Origin: Pseudoalteromonas peptidolytica
Lineage (GTDB): Bacteria; Pseudomonadota; Gammaproteobacteria; Enterobacterales; Alteromonadaceae
Assembly (NCBI RefSeq): GCF_012641745.1
Contig: NZ_WEHZ01000021.1
Coordinates: 1 to 64,000, forward strand
DNA: 64,000 bases
Direction: 5' to 3'
Part shown: positions 17,829 through 28,600 of the stretch, in pieces
Numbering within the stretch: position 1 is the stretch's first letter
Layout of the letters: every line of letters begins with the position of its first letter
Notes under the pieces: model-generated
Database searches by the model: none
Told to the model about the DNA's origin: nothing
Seen by the model: the letters and a program-made list of their open reading frames with translations, nothing else
Program-made: the position numbers and the translations under genes

Positions 17829-18719
17829 TAACCCTACCAATAATATTTTACCTTGAGCCATGTTGGGACGCTGACAACATAAGTCTATTCTCATGTTGTC
17901 AGCTGTTTTGTATAAGCGTTTAAGTTTGGGAAATGGTTTAGAAACCAGTTGTAAGGTTTTTACCCGTAAGCTTCTTCTGGTAATACTATCTAAAAAAGCG
18001 TATGACGTTGAGTTTAAGGCAGAATGGCAAGCGCTAAGTATATCATCGGTAATTTGTTGCTGATGGACTGCTTGGTAACCCGCTTGATCCGATAATTGCC
18101 CTGCCGAGGCTGCTAATACACAGATAGCATAAACATCAAAAACACCGATAGCGCGTACTTTTTGGCTGCTGGGATCTTCGTATGCCACCATCATGCAAGG
18201 TAAGTTGTCAGCATCATATTCCATTTTCATAATTTGATAGAGTCTTAGTTCAGAGTCAATATGCTTATTCATTAGCTTTTCTAATTGACCGACTTGTGGA
18301 AGTGGGATTCCCTTATGCAGTGTATGGATCTGTCTTGTTTTGTTGTTTTCTTCCGCGGCGATAACCAGTGGCATTATTTTGTTGTGCAGGTCGTCATCTG
18401 CAAAAGGTTTAGATAACACAAACTCAGCACCGTAATCTAAGGCGAGCTTAATTTGCGCTTGGTCGTCTACGGTGGTTACCATCGCCATGGTTATATCGAG
18501 TCGTTTTTGTTTTATCGCCTTAACTAATGCCAACCCAGAAATATCTGGCATGTGCCAGTCGGTAAGTACAATGTCAGGTTGCCAAGCACCTATAATTTTT
18601 AATGCTTCTTTTGCACTCTGAGCCTTTTTAATCAACAGTTTACGATATCTAAAGCGCGCCAAGCCGCGACTTATAATTTCCAGCGTTGCAGCACTATCGT
18701 CTACGAGCAATATCTTCAC
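17820..18719 (-). CDS. Response regulator with receiver and an unassigned C-terminal domain
   Basis: The receiver domain is at about residues 1-120: KILLVDDSAA with the acidic pair, the phospho-acceptor aspartate in DIVLTDWHMPDISG, and KPF with the conserved lysine. The remaining 180 residues have no HTH, GGDEF, EAL or kinase signature that I can see; LPCMMVAYEDPSSQKVRAIG and the following segment may be a CheC/CheX-like alpha/beta domain, but this is weak. I chose the GTG at 18719. The further upstream GTG (18761) would put a TATAAT-like box (about 18749-18754) inside the coding region and add residues not belonging to a receiver fold. Confidence 0.8.
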   Translation of the reverse strand: MKILLVDDSAATLEIISRGLARFRYRKLLIKKAQSAKEALKIIGAWQPDIVLTDWHMPDISGLALVKAIKQKRLDITMAMVTTVDDQAQIKLALDYGAEFVLSKPFADDDLHNKIMPLVIAAEENNKTRQIHTLHKGIPLPQVGQLEKLMNKHIDSELRLYQIMKMEYDADNLPCMMVAYEDPSSQKVRAIGVFDVYAICVLAASAGQLSDQAGYQAVHQQQITDDILSACHSALNSTSYAFLDSITRRSLRVKTLQLVSKPFPKLKRLYKTADNMRIDLCCQRPNMAQGKILLVGLLG

Positions 18720-18811
18720 AAAAAACCACTTTATTGAAAAATATAGATTTATTATAGGCACGATTTTTAACCAATACTAAAATGTATAAGAGAAATAAAT
18801 AGGTGTCCGAT

Positions 18812-19618
18812 ATGCTATTTGACAAACTACCTACCGATGTACTCGTATACTTGGCGGTAAACTTTGGATTACTAATATTAGCTTTTTGGTTTTATATTCT
18901 ATTACTTATTCTAAGAGAGTTTAGGTTATTTGCTACCAAGACAAGTGGTGCTAATGGTAGTACCAATGCGGAGCAACAATATCTATTGCAGCACTGTAGA
19001 GAAGCAATTAATAAATCAATGAGGTTTGTGGAAGATAATCAGCAGACGATTCATGAGCTTGCTAGTTTGCAAGTAAATCTGGAGCAGCAACTTGCGGAAC
19101 TTCGCCTATCAACACAAGGACAGATCACAGCTGAAGAGCAAATTAAAATAGACGACCTCAACAGCAAATTAGTGAAATCCCATCGGTTAATTAAAAAATT
19201 AAGGGGAGACCTTGCCAAGAGCCTAGATAGACTAAAAGAAACTCGGCAAAAACTTTACGATCATTATAGGTCGACTGATGAACTGCAAAAAGAAAATGAG
19301 TCCCTTAAGCAGCAGTTAGAAGCGTCTAAAACGTCAGGTGGGGGAGCTGAGCAGGAGCTAGAGCAGCTTGTAGCTACTTTTGAAAAAGAGCGCCAAGATA
19401 TGGCTCAAACTATTAATGAATATAAAAGGCAAATTGCAGAGCAAAGCCAAGCTCTCCAACAATTGATGGTTCAAGAGCAGGAAGTTGAAGACGGTCCAAA
19501 ACTTCAAGCTATCCAAAAAGAACTCGAGCAGACAAGAGATGCGCTAGAGCACCTATCCAAAGAAAAGAAATTCATAGAAAGTAGATATTTAGAAGTTGTC
19601 AAAAATCAAACTAAATAG
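18812..19618 (+). CDS. Single-span membrane protein with long coiled coil
   Basis: The 268-residue product has one transmembrane helix near the N terminus (VLVYLAVNFGLLILAFWFYILL splits over residues 10-31). Almost everything from residue 55 to the end is heptad-rich coiled coil (for example LKKEIEQT-like runs such as KLVKSHRLIKKLRGDLAKSL). No enzyme motif is seen. Such anchored coiled coils often act in cell division, polarity or as partners of signalling proteins; nothing here decides. ATG 18812 is preceded by AGGTG seven bases away; an in-frame GTG at 18803 is the alternative start. It is divergent from the response regulator at 17820-18719, which may be a functional hint. Confidence 0.75.
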   Translation: MLFDKLPTDVLVYLAVNFGLLILAFWFYILLLILREFRLFATKTSGANGSTNAEQQYLLQHCREAINKSMRFVEDNQQTIHELASLQVNLEQQLAELRLSTQGQITAEEQIKIDDLNSKLVKSHRLIKKLRGDLAKSLDRLKETRQKLYDHYRSTDELQKENESLKQQLEASKTSGGGAEQELEQLVATFEKERQDMAQTINEYKRQIAEQSQALQQLMVQEQEVEDGPKLQAIQKELEQTRDALEHLSKEKKFIESRYLEVVKNQTK

Positions 19619-19838
19619 TTAACAAAATGTTTTATTATGCGTGACTTTTGCTTCGGGTTTATGTAAGGTTTACTAACTTAGATTACCTAAATTACCGTCG
19701 GTACATAACACATTGCCATTAAAAAAGGTCTTAAAAATAAACATGTTATAGAGCCGATGTCAAAGCTGTAAGCGGGCTATATGGCAACTTTGCGATTGTG
19801 TGTTGTAAGTACGTAGGTGTTGGTAAAAGGATTAATAC

Positions 19839-21110
19839 ATGGCTTATATTCCCGATACGAGTGCACAAGACTCGGTAGTTGAAAAACCTAAAAAAAATAA
19901 AATAGTTATCGGCATAGTCTGCGCTTTTATCGTAGCGTTTCTTTTTTTGCTGGAGCCGATTGTTGGTCAGTGGCTTAGTGGTCAGAGTGCAATTTCCAGT
20001 GACAAAATACATATTTCAGCAGTTAAGCAAGGTGACTTTGTTCGCGATATTTCTGTTCAGGGTAAGGTCGTTGCCGCAAGGCGTCCAACTATCTATAGCC
20101 CTGCTGAGGGGACGGTGACTTATTTGGTTGAGTCAGGCGATAGTGTGATTGAAGGACAGACTTTAGCTGTGATTGATAGCCCAGAGCTAAAAAGTGAATT
20201 TGCTCAGCATCAAGCTGAGTTAAATCGGCTTGATACCGAGTTGCAGCGACAGATCATTCAAGCTAAAAAGCAAGAGCTGGCGCAGGAGAATTATTTGGGC
20301 AAAGCAACCGTTGTGCTCAATGCTGCAAAACGAGAGATGCGTCGTTCAGAAGACGGTCTGAAAACACAAGTTGTAAGTGATATTGACTATCAAAAAGCGA
20401 AAGATGATCTGGAAAATGCTAAACGTGAGTATCTTCTGGCTTTAAAAGAAGTTGATTTACAAAAAGAAAGTCAAAAGTTTGAGATCCGAACTAAGGAACT
20501 TGAGCTTGAAGCACAAAAAGTAAAAGTGGCAGAGTTGGAGCGTCAAGTTGACGCTTTAAAGATAGTGTCACCTGTCAGTGGCTTGATAGGCAACTTAGCG
20601 GTAGAGCAGAAGAACTCTGTCGCGAAAAATCAACCTTTGCTAAGTGTAGTAGACCTTTCAAAATATGAAATCGAAGTGCAAATACCAGAGAGCTACTCTG
20701 ACGATTTAGCGCTTGGGATGCTCGCTGAAATCAACTTAAGCGGTCAGTTATACGAGGGAGAAATTGTTGCCATCTCCCCGGAAATAGAAAACGGTCGCGT
20801 TGCTGGGAAAATCAGATTCAAAGAAGGTGCTATTCAAGGGCTTCGGCAAAATCAAAGATTAACCAGCCGCATTATAATAGAACAAAAACAGAATATTGCT
20901 TATCTGCCGCATGGGCAGTATTTAGAAGCATATAATGGCCAGTTTGCATATGTGGTAAAGGAAAACACGGCGATTAAAACACCAATACGGATAGGATTGA
21001 GAAGTATTGGTCAGGTTGAAGTGCTCTCGGGGTTGAATGTCGGAGATCAGGTCATTACGTCAGATGCTCGGATTTTTAAAGATGCCCCTAGTGTGAAAAT
21101 TATTCAATAA
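19839..21110 (+). CDS. Periplasmic membrane-fusion (adaptor) protein of an ABC efflux system
   Basis: The 423-residue protein has one N-terminal membrane helix (KIVIGIVCAFIVAFLFLL) and then the HlyD/MacA order: barrel-sandwich half (TIYSPAEGTVTYLVESGDSV), an alpha-helical hairpin at about 105-235, the second lipoyl half (LKIVSPVSGLIGNLAVEQKN) and a beta-barrel, ending with GLRSIGQVEVLSGLNVGDQV. It leads a four-gene operon, 12 bases before the ATPase gene, so it should link the two FtsX-type permeases to an outer-membrane exit such as a TolC homologue, which is not encoded here. The substrate is unknown; peptides and lipids are common for this class. Confidence 0.9.
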   Translation: MAYIPDTSAQDSVVEKPKKNKIVIGIVCAFIVAFLFLLEPIVGQWLSGQSAISSDKIHISAVKQGDFVRDISVQGKVVAARRPTIYSPAEGTVTYLVESGDSVIEGQTLAVIDSPELKSEFAQHQAELNRLDTELQRQIIQAKKQELAQENYLGKATVVLNAAKREMRRSEDGLKTQVVSDIDYQKAKDDLENAKREYLLALKEVDLQKESQKFEIRTKELELEAQKVKVAELERQVDALKIVSPVSGLIGNLAVEQKNSVAKNQPLLSVVDLSKYEIEVQIPESYSDDLALGMLAEINLSGQLYEGEIVAISPEIENGRVAGKIRFKEGAIQGLRQNQRLTSRIIIEQKQNIAYLPHGQYLEAYNGQFAYVVKENTAIKTPIRIGLRSIGQVEVLSGLNVGDQVITSDARIFKDAPSVKIIQ

Positions 21111-21122
21111 AGGATTAGCACT

Positions 21123-21812
21123 ATGCTGTCGATGCGTCATCTCTCAAAAGCTTATCATACTGACACCATAAAAACTCAAGCGTTACAGCCATTTGACCTT
21201 ACAATTGAGCAGGGTGAGTTTGTGGCAATAATAGGCCCTTCTGGTTCAGGTAAAACCACCTTCTTGAATATTACAGGGCTATTGGAAGATTTTTGTGAGG
21301 GAAGTTATGAGCTCGATGGCGTTAATGTTGAACACTTAAGTGATAAAGCAAAATCAAAGCTGAGAAATGAAAAAGTAGGATTTATATTTCAGAGCTTTAA
21401 CTTAATTCCAGAGCTAACTCTCTATGACAATGTAGATATGCCGCTACGTTACCGTAAATTATCTTCAAAAGAGCGCCATGAACGTATTATGGATGCGCTT
21501 GGGAAAGTGGGGCTGGCATCGCGCAGGGATCACTACCCAGCACAGTTATCTGGTGGGCAACAGCAGCGGGTTGCGATAGCACGGGCAATTGCAGGTAAAC
21601 CATCATTTTTGTTAGCAGATGAACCAACGGGTAACTTAGATAGCAAAATGGCAGAAGGGATCATGGCATTACTTGAAGATATTAATGCCCAAGGCACCAG
21701 TATTGTGATGGTTACCCATGACCCTAATCAAGCAGCCAGAGCACAGCGGGTTATTGAGATCCGCGATGGTATATTGAGCGAAGGTAAGAGAATTGAAAAA
21801 GCGATAGCGTAA
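21123..21812 (+). CDS. MacB/LolD-type ABC transporter ATPase
   Basis: The 229-residue single ATPase domain has all motifs: Walker A GPSGSGKTT, Q-loop FIFQSFNLIPELT, signature LSGGQQQRVAIARAI, Walker B FLLADEPTGNLD and switch histidine MVTHDPNQA. The FNLIPELT and DEPTGNLDS wording is that of the MacB/LolD/FtsE group, which powers mechanotransmission-type permeases rather than classical transport through the membrane. It is followed nine bases later by the first permease. It is cytoplasmic and should serve both permeases. Confidence 0.93.
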   Translation: MLSMRHLSKAYHTDTIKTQALQPFDLTIEQGEFVAIIGPSGSGKTTFLNITGLLEDFCEGSYELDGVNVEHLSDKAKSKLRNEKVGFIFQSFNLIPELTLYDNVDMPLRYRKLSSKERHERIMDALGKVGLASRRDHYPAQLSGGQQQRVAIARAIAGKPSFLLADEPTGNLDSKMAEGIMALLEDINAQGTSIVMVTHDPNQAARAQRVIEIRDGILSEGKRIEKAIA

Positions 21813-21821
21813 GGAATAACT

Positions 21822-23153
21822 ATGCTTGGATATTATCTTAAATTAGCGTTTATCTCTTTAAAAAAGACGCCGTTTTTGTCCTTCTTAATGATTATCACTA
21901 TTGCTATTGGCATTGGCGCTGCAATGACGACGTATACGGTAAGCTATTTGCTGGCGAAAGACCCGATCCCTTCCAAGAGTGAAAAATTATTTAATGTTCG
22001 TCTGAATAGCTTTGGACCAGATAAGCCATTTAATATTGCCAAAGGTAAGGAAGTCCCTCCAACGATTCTTACTTACCAAGATGCAATGAATTTGCAAAAT
22101 GCTCAGCAAGGTGTGCGACAGACCCCACTTGGTAGTTTTAAGATGATGACTCGCGGCATTACGCAACCTGTCACTGAAGCAAAAATGACTGCCATCAGAA
22201 GTGCATATCGCGATATGTTCAGCATGTTTGATGTACCGTTTAAATTTGGCGGGGCATGGGATGAAGTTGCTGATAAAGAAGGATTACAAGTTGCAGTGAT
22301 TAGCCAAGAGTTGAATGACAAGCTGTTCCTTGGAGAAAACTCAGTTGGTAAGTCTTTACTTATTGGTGAATCCTCTTATCAAATAGTTGGTGTGACTGAT
22401 GATTGGTATCCTATTCCAAAGTTTTTTGACTATCGAGTGAGAGCATATAACAAACCAAGAGATATTATTATTCCATTTAATACTCAAATTAATAATGAGT
22501 TGTGGACAAGTTCAGACGTCTCATTCTTATGCTGGAAAGAACCATCTGACGATTCTTTTTCAGCAATATTAGCATCAGAATGTGTGTGGGTTTCATATTG
22601 GGTGGAGCTAGCGTCTGAGGCGGATCGAAGTCGCTACCTTGATTTTTTGCACCGCTACTCGATGGAGCAGCGAGAGTACGGACGTTTTCTTCGCGAGCCA
22701 CTACATCAGTTGTTCAACGTCAAAGAAGATCTAGTTGATAGAAAAGTACAGAAAGAGGACGGCAATATAGCACTATGGCTTGCGTTTGCGTTTCTTGGTG
22801 TATGTTTACTCAACTGCATGGCGATGATGGTAGCAAAATTTCACACTAAGACAGGTGAGGTTGGTTTACGCAGGGCTGTTGGTGCATCTAAACAAGATAT
22901 TGTCGCGCAATTTTCCATCGAGACTTGCATTGTGGGACTGCTTGGCGGTGGTTTAGGGTTGTTGCTGGCACAATTTGGTTTGGTGGTAACGGCTCAGCTC
23001 TATAGTCATCTATATGCCGAAATGTTAGAAATGACATTTGGTATTGTGGTGATGACTATTGTATTGGCTATTACTAGCGCGATGGCTTTTGGCTTGTTAC
23101 CTATTTTGCATGCAGCAAAGGTGCAACCATCTAGTCAGCTGAAAAGCCTATAG
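21822..23153 (+). CDS. FtsX/MacB-type ABC permease 1
   Basis: The 443-residue protein has an N-terminal helix (FLSFLMIITIAIGIGAAMTT), a large periplasmic MacB-type domain (about residues 45-300) and three C-terminal helices around 320-430 forming the FtsX domain, with the family marker GEVGLRRAVGASKQDIVAQF. This four-helix topology matches MacB without its fused ATPase. It pairs with the second permease, suggesting a heterodimer. Ten bases separate the two genes. Confidence 0.88.
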   Translation: MLGYYLKLAFISLKKTPFLSFLMIITIAIGIGAAMTTYTVSYLLAKDPIPSKSEKLFNVRLNSFGPDKPFNIAKGKEVPPTILTYQDAMNLQNAQQGVRQTPLGSFKMMTRGITQPVTEAKMTAIRSAYRDMFSMFDVPFKFGGAWDEVADKEGLQVAVISQELNDKLFLGENSVGKSLLIGESSYQIVGVTDDWYPIPKFFDYRVRAYNKPRDIIIPFNTQINNELWTSSDVSFLCWKEPSDDSFSAILASECVWVSYWVELASEADRSRYLDFLHRYSMEQREYGRFLREPLHQLFNVKEDLVDRKVQKEDGNIALWLAFAFLGVCLLNCMAMMVAKFHTKTGEVGLRRAVGASKQDIVAQFSIETCIVGLLGGGLGLLLAQFGLVVTAQLYSHLYAEMLEMTFGIVVMTIVLAITSAMAFGLLPILHAAKVQPSSQLKSL

Positions 23154-23163
23154 GAGCCTATAT

Positions 23164-24372
23164 ATGAAAGACTTACTACCAATTTTAAAAACCTTTAGAA
23201 AAAATAAAGTCTCTCCTTTGCTGCTGATACTTCAGATAGCCTTAACTTTTACCATTCTAGTGAATGCCATTTTTATGATGGTAACAAAAGAAAATGAGCT
23301 AATTCAGCCAACAGGATTAAGTGAGAGTCAGCTATTTAGTTTCAGCACAAATCTTGAGGGAAGTGACGAAGAAAAACACGCAGCATTAGATACCGATTTA
23401 GCTGATATTCAAGCGCTGGCCAGTGTTGAGAGCGCAAGTACCATCACCAGTTTACCACTGACCAATTGGGGTCGCTCGCTTGCGGTTGGCTTAACTCCAG
23501 AGGATGAAGATAGAGTCACGCATGCAGGGTATTATGGGTCGGATGAAACGGTGGTTGATACGCTCGGGCTTAGGGTTGTTGCAGGAAGAAGCTTGCAGCA
23601 TAACGATGTGGTGCACAAATATTTTGATGGCCATACAGCATCAGCAAGCGTGCTGATCTCGCAAGACCTTGCTTATAAAATTCGCCCTAATGATTGGAGT
23701 AGTGTGGTTGGTGAAACCATATACGTACAATCTGTACCTCAAAAAGTCGTTGGTATCGTCGAGACTATGAAATCTCCATGGCGGTTCTGGTATGCGTATG
23801 ATATGGCTGTGATCAGTTCAGTAAAAGAGCATTATGAGCAAAGTATTATTGTAGTCAGAGCCGTGGAGAGCCAAAGAGAGCAAGCGATGAGCGAAGTGCA
23901 TCAGCTTTTATTCAAAAAGCCAGCAAGGCAAGTGGATAACTTTAAGTCATTCGAACAGATAAAAGCCGAGAATTTGCAAGCTGACTATGCGGTATCCCAA
24001 ACCCTAAAAGTGGTGATAGCGGCACTAGCATGCGTGACTATTTTGGGCATTTTTGGCCAAGCACGATACACAGTATTAAAGCGCAAAAAGCAAATAGGTA
24101 CGCGTAGAGCGCTAGGTGCGACACAAGGTGATATTCTGCGTTATTTTATGATTGAAAACGCAGTTGTATCATTACTTGGTGTATTGCTCGGTACAATTGT
24201 TGCTATTATTGCAAACATCTATTTGGTCAATTATTTTGGGCTAACGAGTGTGCCAAGTGATTACTTAATTAGCGGTGCCATTGTCATGGTTATTGCAGGC
24301 CAACTAGCTGTCTACTACCCAGCAACGACAGCTTCTAAAGTACCACCGGCAATAGCAACTCGTGCTGCTTGA
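23164..24372 (+). CDS. FtsX/MacB-type ABC permease 2
   Basis: The 402-residue protein has the same build as its neighbour: an N-terminal helix (LLILQIALTFTILVNAIF), a periplasmic domain with GRSLQHNDVVHKYFDG, then three C-terminal helices with KKQIGTRRALGATQGDILRY, the FtsX coupling motif. It is shorter than permease 1, mainly in the periplasmic part. It is the last gene of the exporter operon; the next gene, arfB, starts 88 bases later and is probably a separate transcript. Confidence 0.88.
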   Translation: MKDLLPILKTFRKNKVSPLLLILQIALTFTILVNAIFMMVTKENELIQPTGLSESQLFSFSTNLEGSDEEKHAALDTDLADIQALASVESASTITSLPLTNWGRSLAVGLTPEDEDRVTHAGYYGSDETVVDTLGLRVVAGRSLQHNDVVHKYFDGHTASASVLISQDLAYKIRPNDWSSVVGETIYVQSVPQKVVGIVETMKSPWRFWYAYDMAVISSVKEHYEQSIIVVRAVESQREQAMSEVHQLLFKKPARQVDNFKSFEQIKAENLQADYAVSQTLKVVIAALACVTILGIFGQARYTVLKRKKQIGTRRALGATQGDILRYFMIENAVVSLLGVLLGTIVAIIANIYLVNYFGLTSVPSDYLISGAIVMVIAGQLAVYYPATTASKVPPAIATRAA

Positions 24373-24460
24373 TTGTTGGCTAGATAGGTATAAAGTGACG
24401 AGCTATATATTACGACCCTCATGATTTTGCTAGAATACAGCATGGAGGCTTGAAAATATT

Positions 24461-24874
24461 ATGCTTAAAATCTCAAATAACGTTACGCTTGCCCCTTGGG
24501 AGATAGACATTACAGCTATTCGAGCTCAAGGCGCTGGTGGTCAAAATGTCAATAAGGTGTCTAGTGCCATTCATTTGAGGTTTGATGTGAATCGCTCTAC
24601 TTTGCCCGCTTTTTACAAAGAACGCTTACTTGCGCTAAAAGACTCAAGGATCACCAAAGAAGGCGTAATTGTATTAAAAGCCCAGAGCTTTCGAACCCAA
24701 GAGCTGAATAAAGAAGATGCCTTGGCGAGGCTTAAAGCGCTTATTCTAGAAGCAACTAAAGTTGAGAAAGCCCGTAGAGCCACTAAACCAACAAAAAGTG
24801 CTCAAAAAAAGCGATTGAATCAAAAAACCAAACGCGGTCAAACCAAAGCGTTAAGAGGCTCGGTAAACTGGTGA
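24461..24874 (+). CDS. arfB: Alternative ribosome-rescue factor ArfB (YaeJ)
   Basis: The 137-residue protein has the release-factor catalytic loop with GGQ inside RAQGAGGQNVNKVSSAIHLRF and a basic C-terminal tail (about residues 100-137, rich in Lys/Arg: TKPTKSAQKKRLNQKTKR). In ArfB this tail enters the empty mRNA channel of a stalled ribosome, and the GGQ loop hydrolyses the peptidyl-tRNA. Length and both functional parts agree with E. coli ArfB, so I consider it functional. GGAGG lies about twelve bases upstream of ATG 24461. It appears monocistronic. Confidence 0.92.
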   Translation: MLKISNNVTLAPWEIDITAIRAQGAGGQNVNKVSSAIHLRFDVNRSTLPAFYKERLLALKDSRITKEGVIVLKAQSFRTQELNKEDALARLKALILEATKVEKARRATKPTKSAQKKRLNQKTKRGQTKALRGSVNW

Positions 24875-24992
24875 GGTAAAGGCTCACCAGAGCCAATTCT
24901 ATCTCGACCTTTGAAAGTTTGCTCTCAATAAAGACTGGTTTTTATGTTTATTCATTTTGTATATCGTGAGTTAGTGCACTCCTCACCCAAGC

Positions 24993-25035
24993 CTTAAACT
25001 GTCTAAGTTTCAGATAATCAATGCCTCTCTAGCAA
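24993..25035. repeat. Dispersed repeat family 2, copy
   Basis: This copy contains CTAAGTTTCAGATAATCAAT and then GCCTCTCTAGCAA, resembling the sites at 7585-7620 and 38634-38667. The rest of 24875-25094 shows no gene. Confidence 0.45.
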
Positions 25036-25094
25036 CCGATTTAAAATGTAAAAACGTCCTCAAACTTTTCACCATTGTTTAAGCGTTCTAAATT

Positions 25095-25307
25095 TAATAC
25101 CAATTTTCTTAATTAAGTGGCCTATTTTGAGGGAAGAAAACCTTGTCGATAACCCCGCTACCGCGTCCTGCTATCGCCAAGGTACCTACCTTTGTGTAGG
25201 CAAGGCAAAAATTTTGCTATTTAGTTGTTCTAAAAAGAAATTTTTAACGCTGTTAGCGTCAGATTTACTCCTTCAAATTGAGCAAGTATTAAGTCAAATT
25301 GGTATAA
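25095..25307. repeat. Dispersed repeat family 1, full-length copy
   Basis: This 213-bp copy lies in the opposite direction to that at 7368-7580. It begins TAATACCAATTTTCTTAATT and ends AAGTATTAAGTCAAATTGG plus TATAA. A frame can be read through it from 25127 to 25357, but it crosses the whole element and has no protein character, so I do not call it a gene. Confidence 0.88.
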
Positions 25308-25601
25308 GTAGAGATCTTTTGGCTTTAAAGGCTCGATTGTTATTCTATCGCTGTTAATTTGTAATTAATTTTAACCTTTTATTTTTCAATGTGATAGAGA
25401 TTTTTTCCTATATTAATACAAAACAGCAGTTTACTTTTTGCACTGAAATGTTAAAAAGTAACAATAAGATTTATTTTTTGTGTTAGTAAGTAACACTCGC
25501 TGCGCAGCCTTGGTAGCACGTACCGCAGTTTTAAGTTTCTCAGAGTCGCAATATTAATAACGGCTCTGCTACTGGTTTAAAAAAAGAAAAGGAACAATAA
25601 A
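25308..25601. other. Leader region of the oxidised-chitin locus
   Basis: About 290 non-coding AT-rich bases precede the TonB receptor gene. AAAAGAAAAGGAACAA just before ATG 25602 supplies the ribosome site. TAAGTAACACTCGCTGCG around 25485 lies in the likely promoter zone. No RpiR operator could be identified with confidence. Confidence 0.4.
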
Positions 25602-28600
25602 ATGTCAAACCTAGTCACTGATATTGGTAAACACAACCCAAAGCGTAGTAAGTTGAGTGTCGCTGTATCCTCCATATTATTTGGACTTACTCCTTTTTGG
25701 GTTCTCGCTGAAACTGCGGCAAAAAATGACAGCGATGTCAGTATTGGGTCGCAAAACGAAGCTATTGAAGTTATCGAAGTGCGTGGGATCCGAGGTAGCA
25801 TTAATAGTGCGCAAAACATCAAGCGTTTTGCTGACACCGTAAAGGATGTAATCACAGCTTCAGATATTGGTGCATTACCCGATAAATCAGTGACAGAGGC
25901 ATTACAACGAGTTCCCGGTGTGACCATAGAGCGATTTGCATCATCAGATGACCCTAAGCATTATGCTGATGAAGGTACTGGCGTATTGGTTCGGGGTTTG
26001 GATAGAGTTCGATCTGAGGTGAATGGCAGAGATGCTTTTAGTGCCAATCCCTCAGGAGGGTTAAGTTATGAAGATTTTCCTGCCGAGCTACTCGGTGCGG
26101 TAGAAGTGGTTAAAAACCAAACTGCGGATCTGATCTCCGGTGGTATATCCGGCACGGTAAACCTCATTACACGTAAACCATTTGACTCTGATGAGCAGCT
26201 TATTTCCTTTAATGCAAAAGCGAACTATGGCGATTTTAGAGATGAAGTAACTCCCTCATTTTCTGCACTTTTCTCAGATAGTTGGGAAACCAATGGGGGC
26301 AAATTTGGGTTTCTTATTGCGGCTTCTACATCAGAATATCAAACTCGAGGCGATGGTGTTGGCTTAGGTAATTTCCACTCCCGAGGGGATTCCTTTGTTC
26401 CTACCTTAGATCAATGGGGTGGCATAATAGGCGTTGACCCCTCATCTCCTGTAGATGGCCCCGCTTTGCCTGGGCAACCTGAAGGTAGCGTTTGGCATGT
26501 GCCTGTCGCTATACATATGAGCACTGCGACGAATGACCGCAAAAGAACAGGTGTTACGTCATCGCTACAGTGGGCAAACGCTGATGAAACCATTGTTGCA
26601 ACCATAGAGCATATTTATTCTGAGGCATCGCTTGAATGGAATGAACGTCAAATAGGCCAAGCGGCGCAAGGATTTAAAAGTTATATGGGCTCGTCACAAA
26701 ATTGGATGGACGATGTGGAAAATGGCTTCCCACTTACCACCGAAGGTGGCTTTGTGACATCGGGCATTGCGTTAGGTGTGAGTCCAGAAACTCCATTTTT
26801 TTACCGTAGCCGCTGGAACTATAATGAAAATACAGTCAAAGACACCTCATTTAAGTTAACCCTAAAGCCAATAGACAGGTTAACGGTAGAGTTTGACTAT
26901 CAACGCATCGACTCTGATAAAGACGTACAAAATTACAGTATGTCAGGACAGACCCGAGGCAATCATGTTCATGTTGTTGCGCCTTACTTCCTAGATATGC
27001 GTGGTTCAAGACCTACCGTAGAGTTTCTAAGTGATAACCTGCTCACTGCTGGCTGGTCACCGAATGAAGATTGGAACGGACCTGTGCCTAACGTCTTTTT
27101 AGGCAGTGGCATGGAGCAGGTTGAGCGAAATACGGCAGAGTCAGATAGCTTTAAATTAGATTTTAAATATGAACTTGATGGTCACTTTACCAGTGTAAGT
27201 TCAGGTTTTTATATGTCAGATAAAGACTTAACCGTTCGTGATACCGCCTATGAAGGCTGGTCTGCCATTGGAACACCATGGATCCAAGATGATCGTAATG
27301 CGGCAGCTGCTGTTAATCGTCCTGAGTTATTTGAACGTGTTGACTTTTCAGATTATTACGATGGGAAAGTACTCATGGGTACGGTCAATGACTTTTTATT
27401 TCCTCGAATGGAGCTGGTAAAGAATTATGCGGCATCTTTACGCCAAGGGTGTCGTGAGGGCTGGCATAATGCCACCATTAGTGCGGAAAATAATGGGGTA
27501 TGTTCTGGCACTTATGTTCCTTATGAAGATAAACCTAATCGAGTAGAGGGACCTTTTGCTGCCTATAATATCAGTGCAACAAACGAGAAGCGCACAGAGT
27601 TTTATGTTCGCGGTGACTTTGACATTGAGTTTCAAGGTATTCCAGTTGTCGGTAATGTTGGCCTGCGTTACGTAAACTATCAGTTGGAGTCAACAGGTGC
27701 ATTGGTTCAACCAGCATTAATTAAGCGAGGAGCAGAGGGCAGTTCATTAAATAACGTGATGCAGCAACCGCAATACAAGCGGTATTACGACATTGCTGGA
27801 GGTGAGTCGGAACTGAGTACGGTGGATGGTACTGACTACAGCGCAGTGTTACCCAGTTTAAACCTTAGTTTTGGCGTGTCCGAAGATGTAGTAGTGCGCT
27901 TTGGTGCGTCAAAAGCGTTGTATTATCCAAGCCTAGTAGCAGCAAGAAATATTAGTATTCTTAACTTGGATTATGTACCTGTGCTACAGACGCCTGGTGC
28001 AGATTACGATGAGGTCACAAATCCTATTATCGGGCTGGATGATATTAACCTGACGGCGCTTTCTGGTAATCCAAATATTGAACCTGAAGAAGCGATTAAT
28101 ACAGATTTAACCACTGAGTGGTATTTTGCTTCCGCAGGATACGTGACTTTGGGGCTGTTCCACAAAAAGTTAGATAACATTATTCGTGACCGAGCGTTCG
28201 ACCTTGATGTGTCCTATGGCAGTGAAGAATACAATGTATCAGCCTATGGCCCTGCCAATACTGGCTCAGGTACTATCAAAGGGGTAGAGTTTTCTTACTC
28301 GCAATTTTACGACATGTTACCGGGGGCGTGGAGCGGTCTAGGACTACAATTTAATTTCACTTATATCGACCAAAACGGTTTGGAAGATCCAAACGAAATA
28401 TCGAAAGGCACGCTAGGGTTTGACGAAGATGGCAACCCGCTAGATGATAACCGTAATACGTTTAGGGTTTTTAGTGGTTTGCCGCTACAAGGATACTCAG
28501 ATCAAAACTTCAATCTCATTGGCATGTACGAATATGAAGACATCTCATTTCGTCTTGCTTACACATGGCGCTCAGAATATTTATTAACACTCAGAGAGTC

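Noticed and set aside
25127..25357. Open frame of 76 codons upstream of the chitin-type receptor
   Set aside because: It is a read-through of the repeat at 25095-25307 in one of its frames; the other repeat copies do not keep it open.
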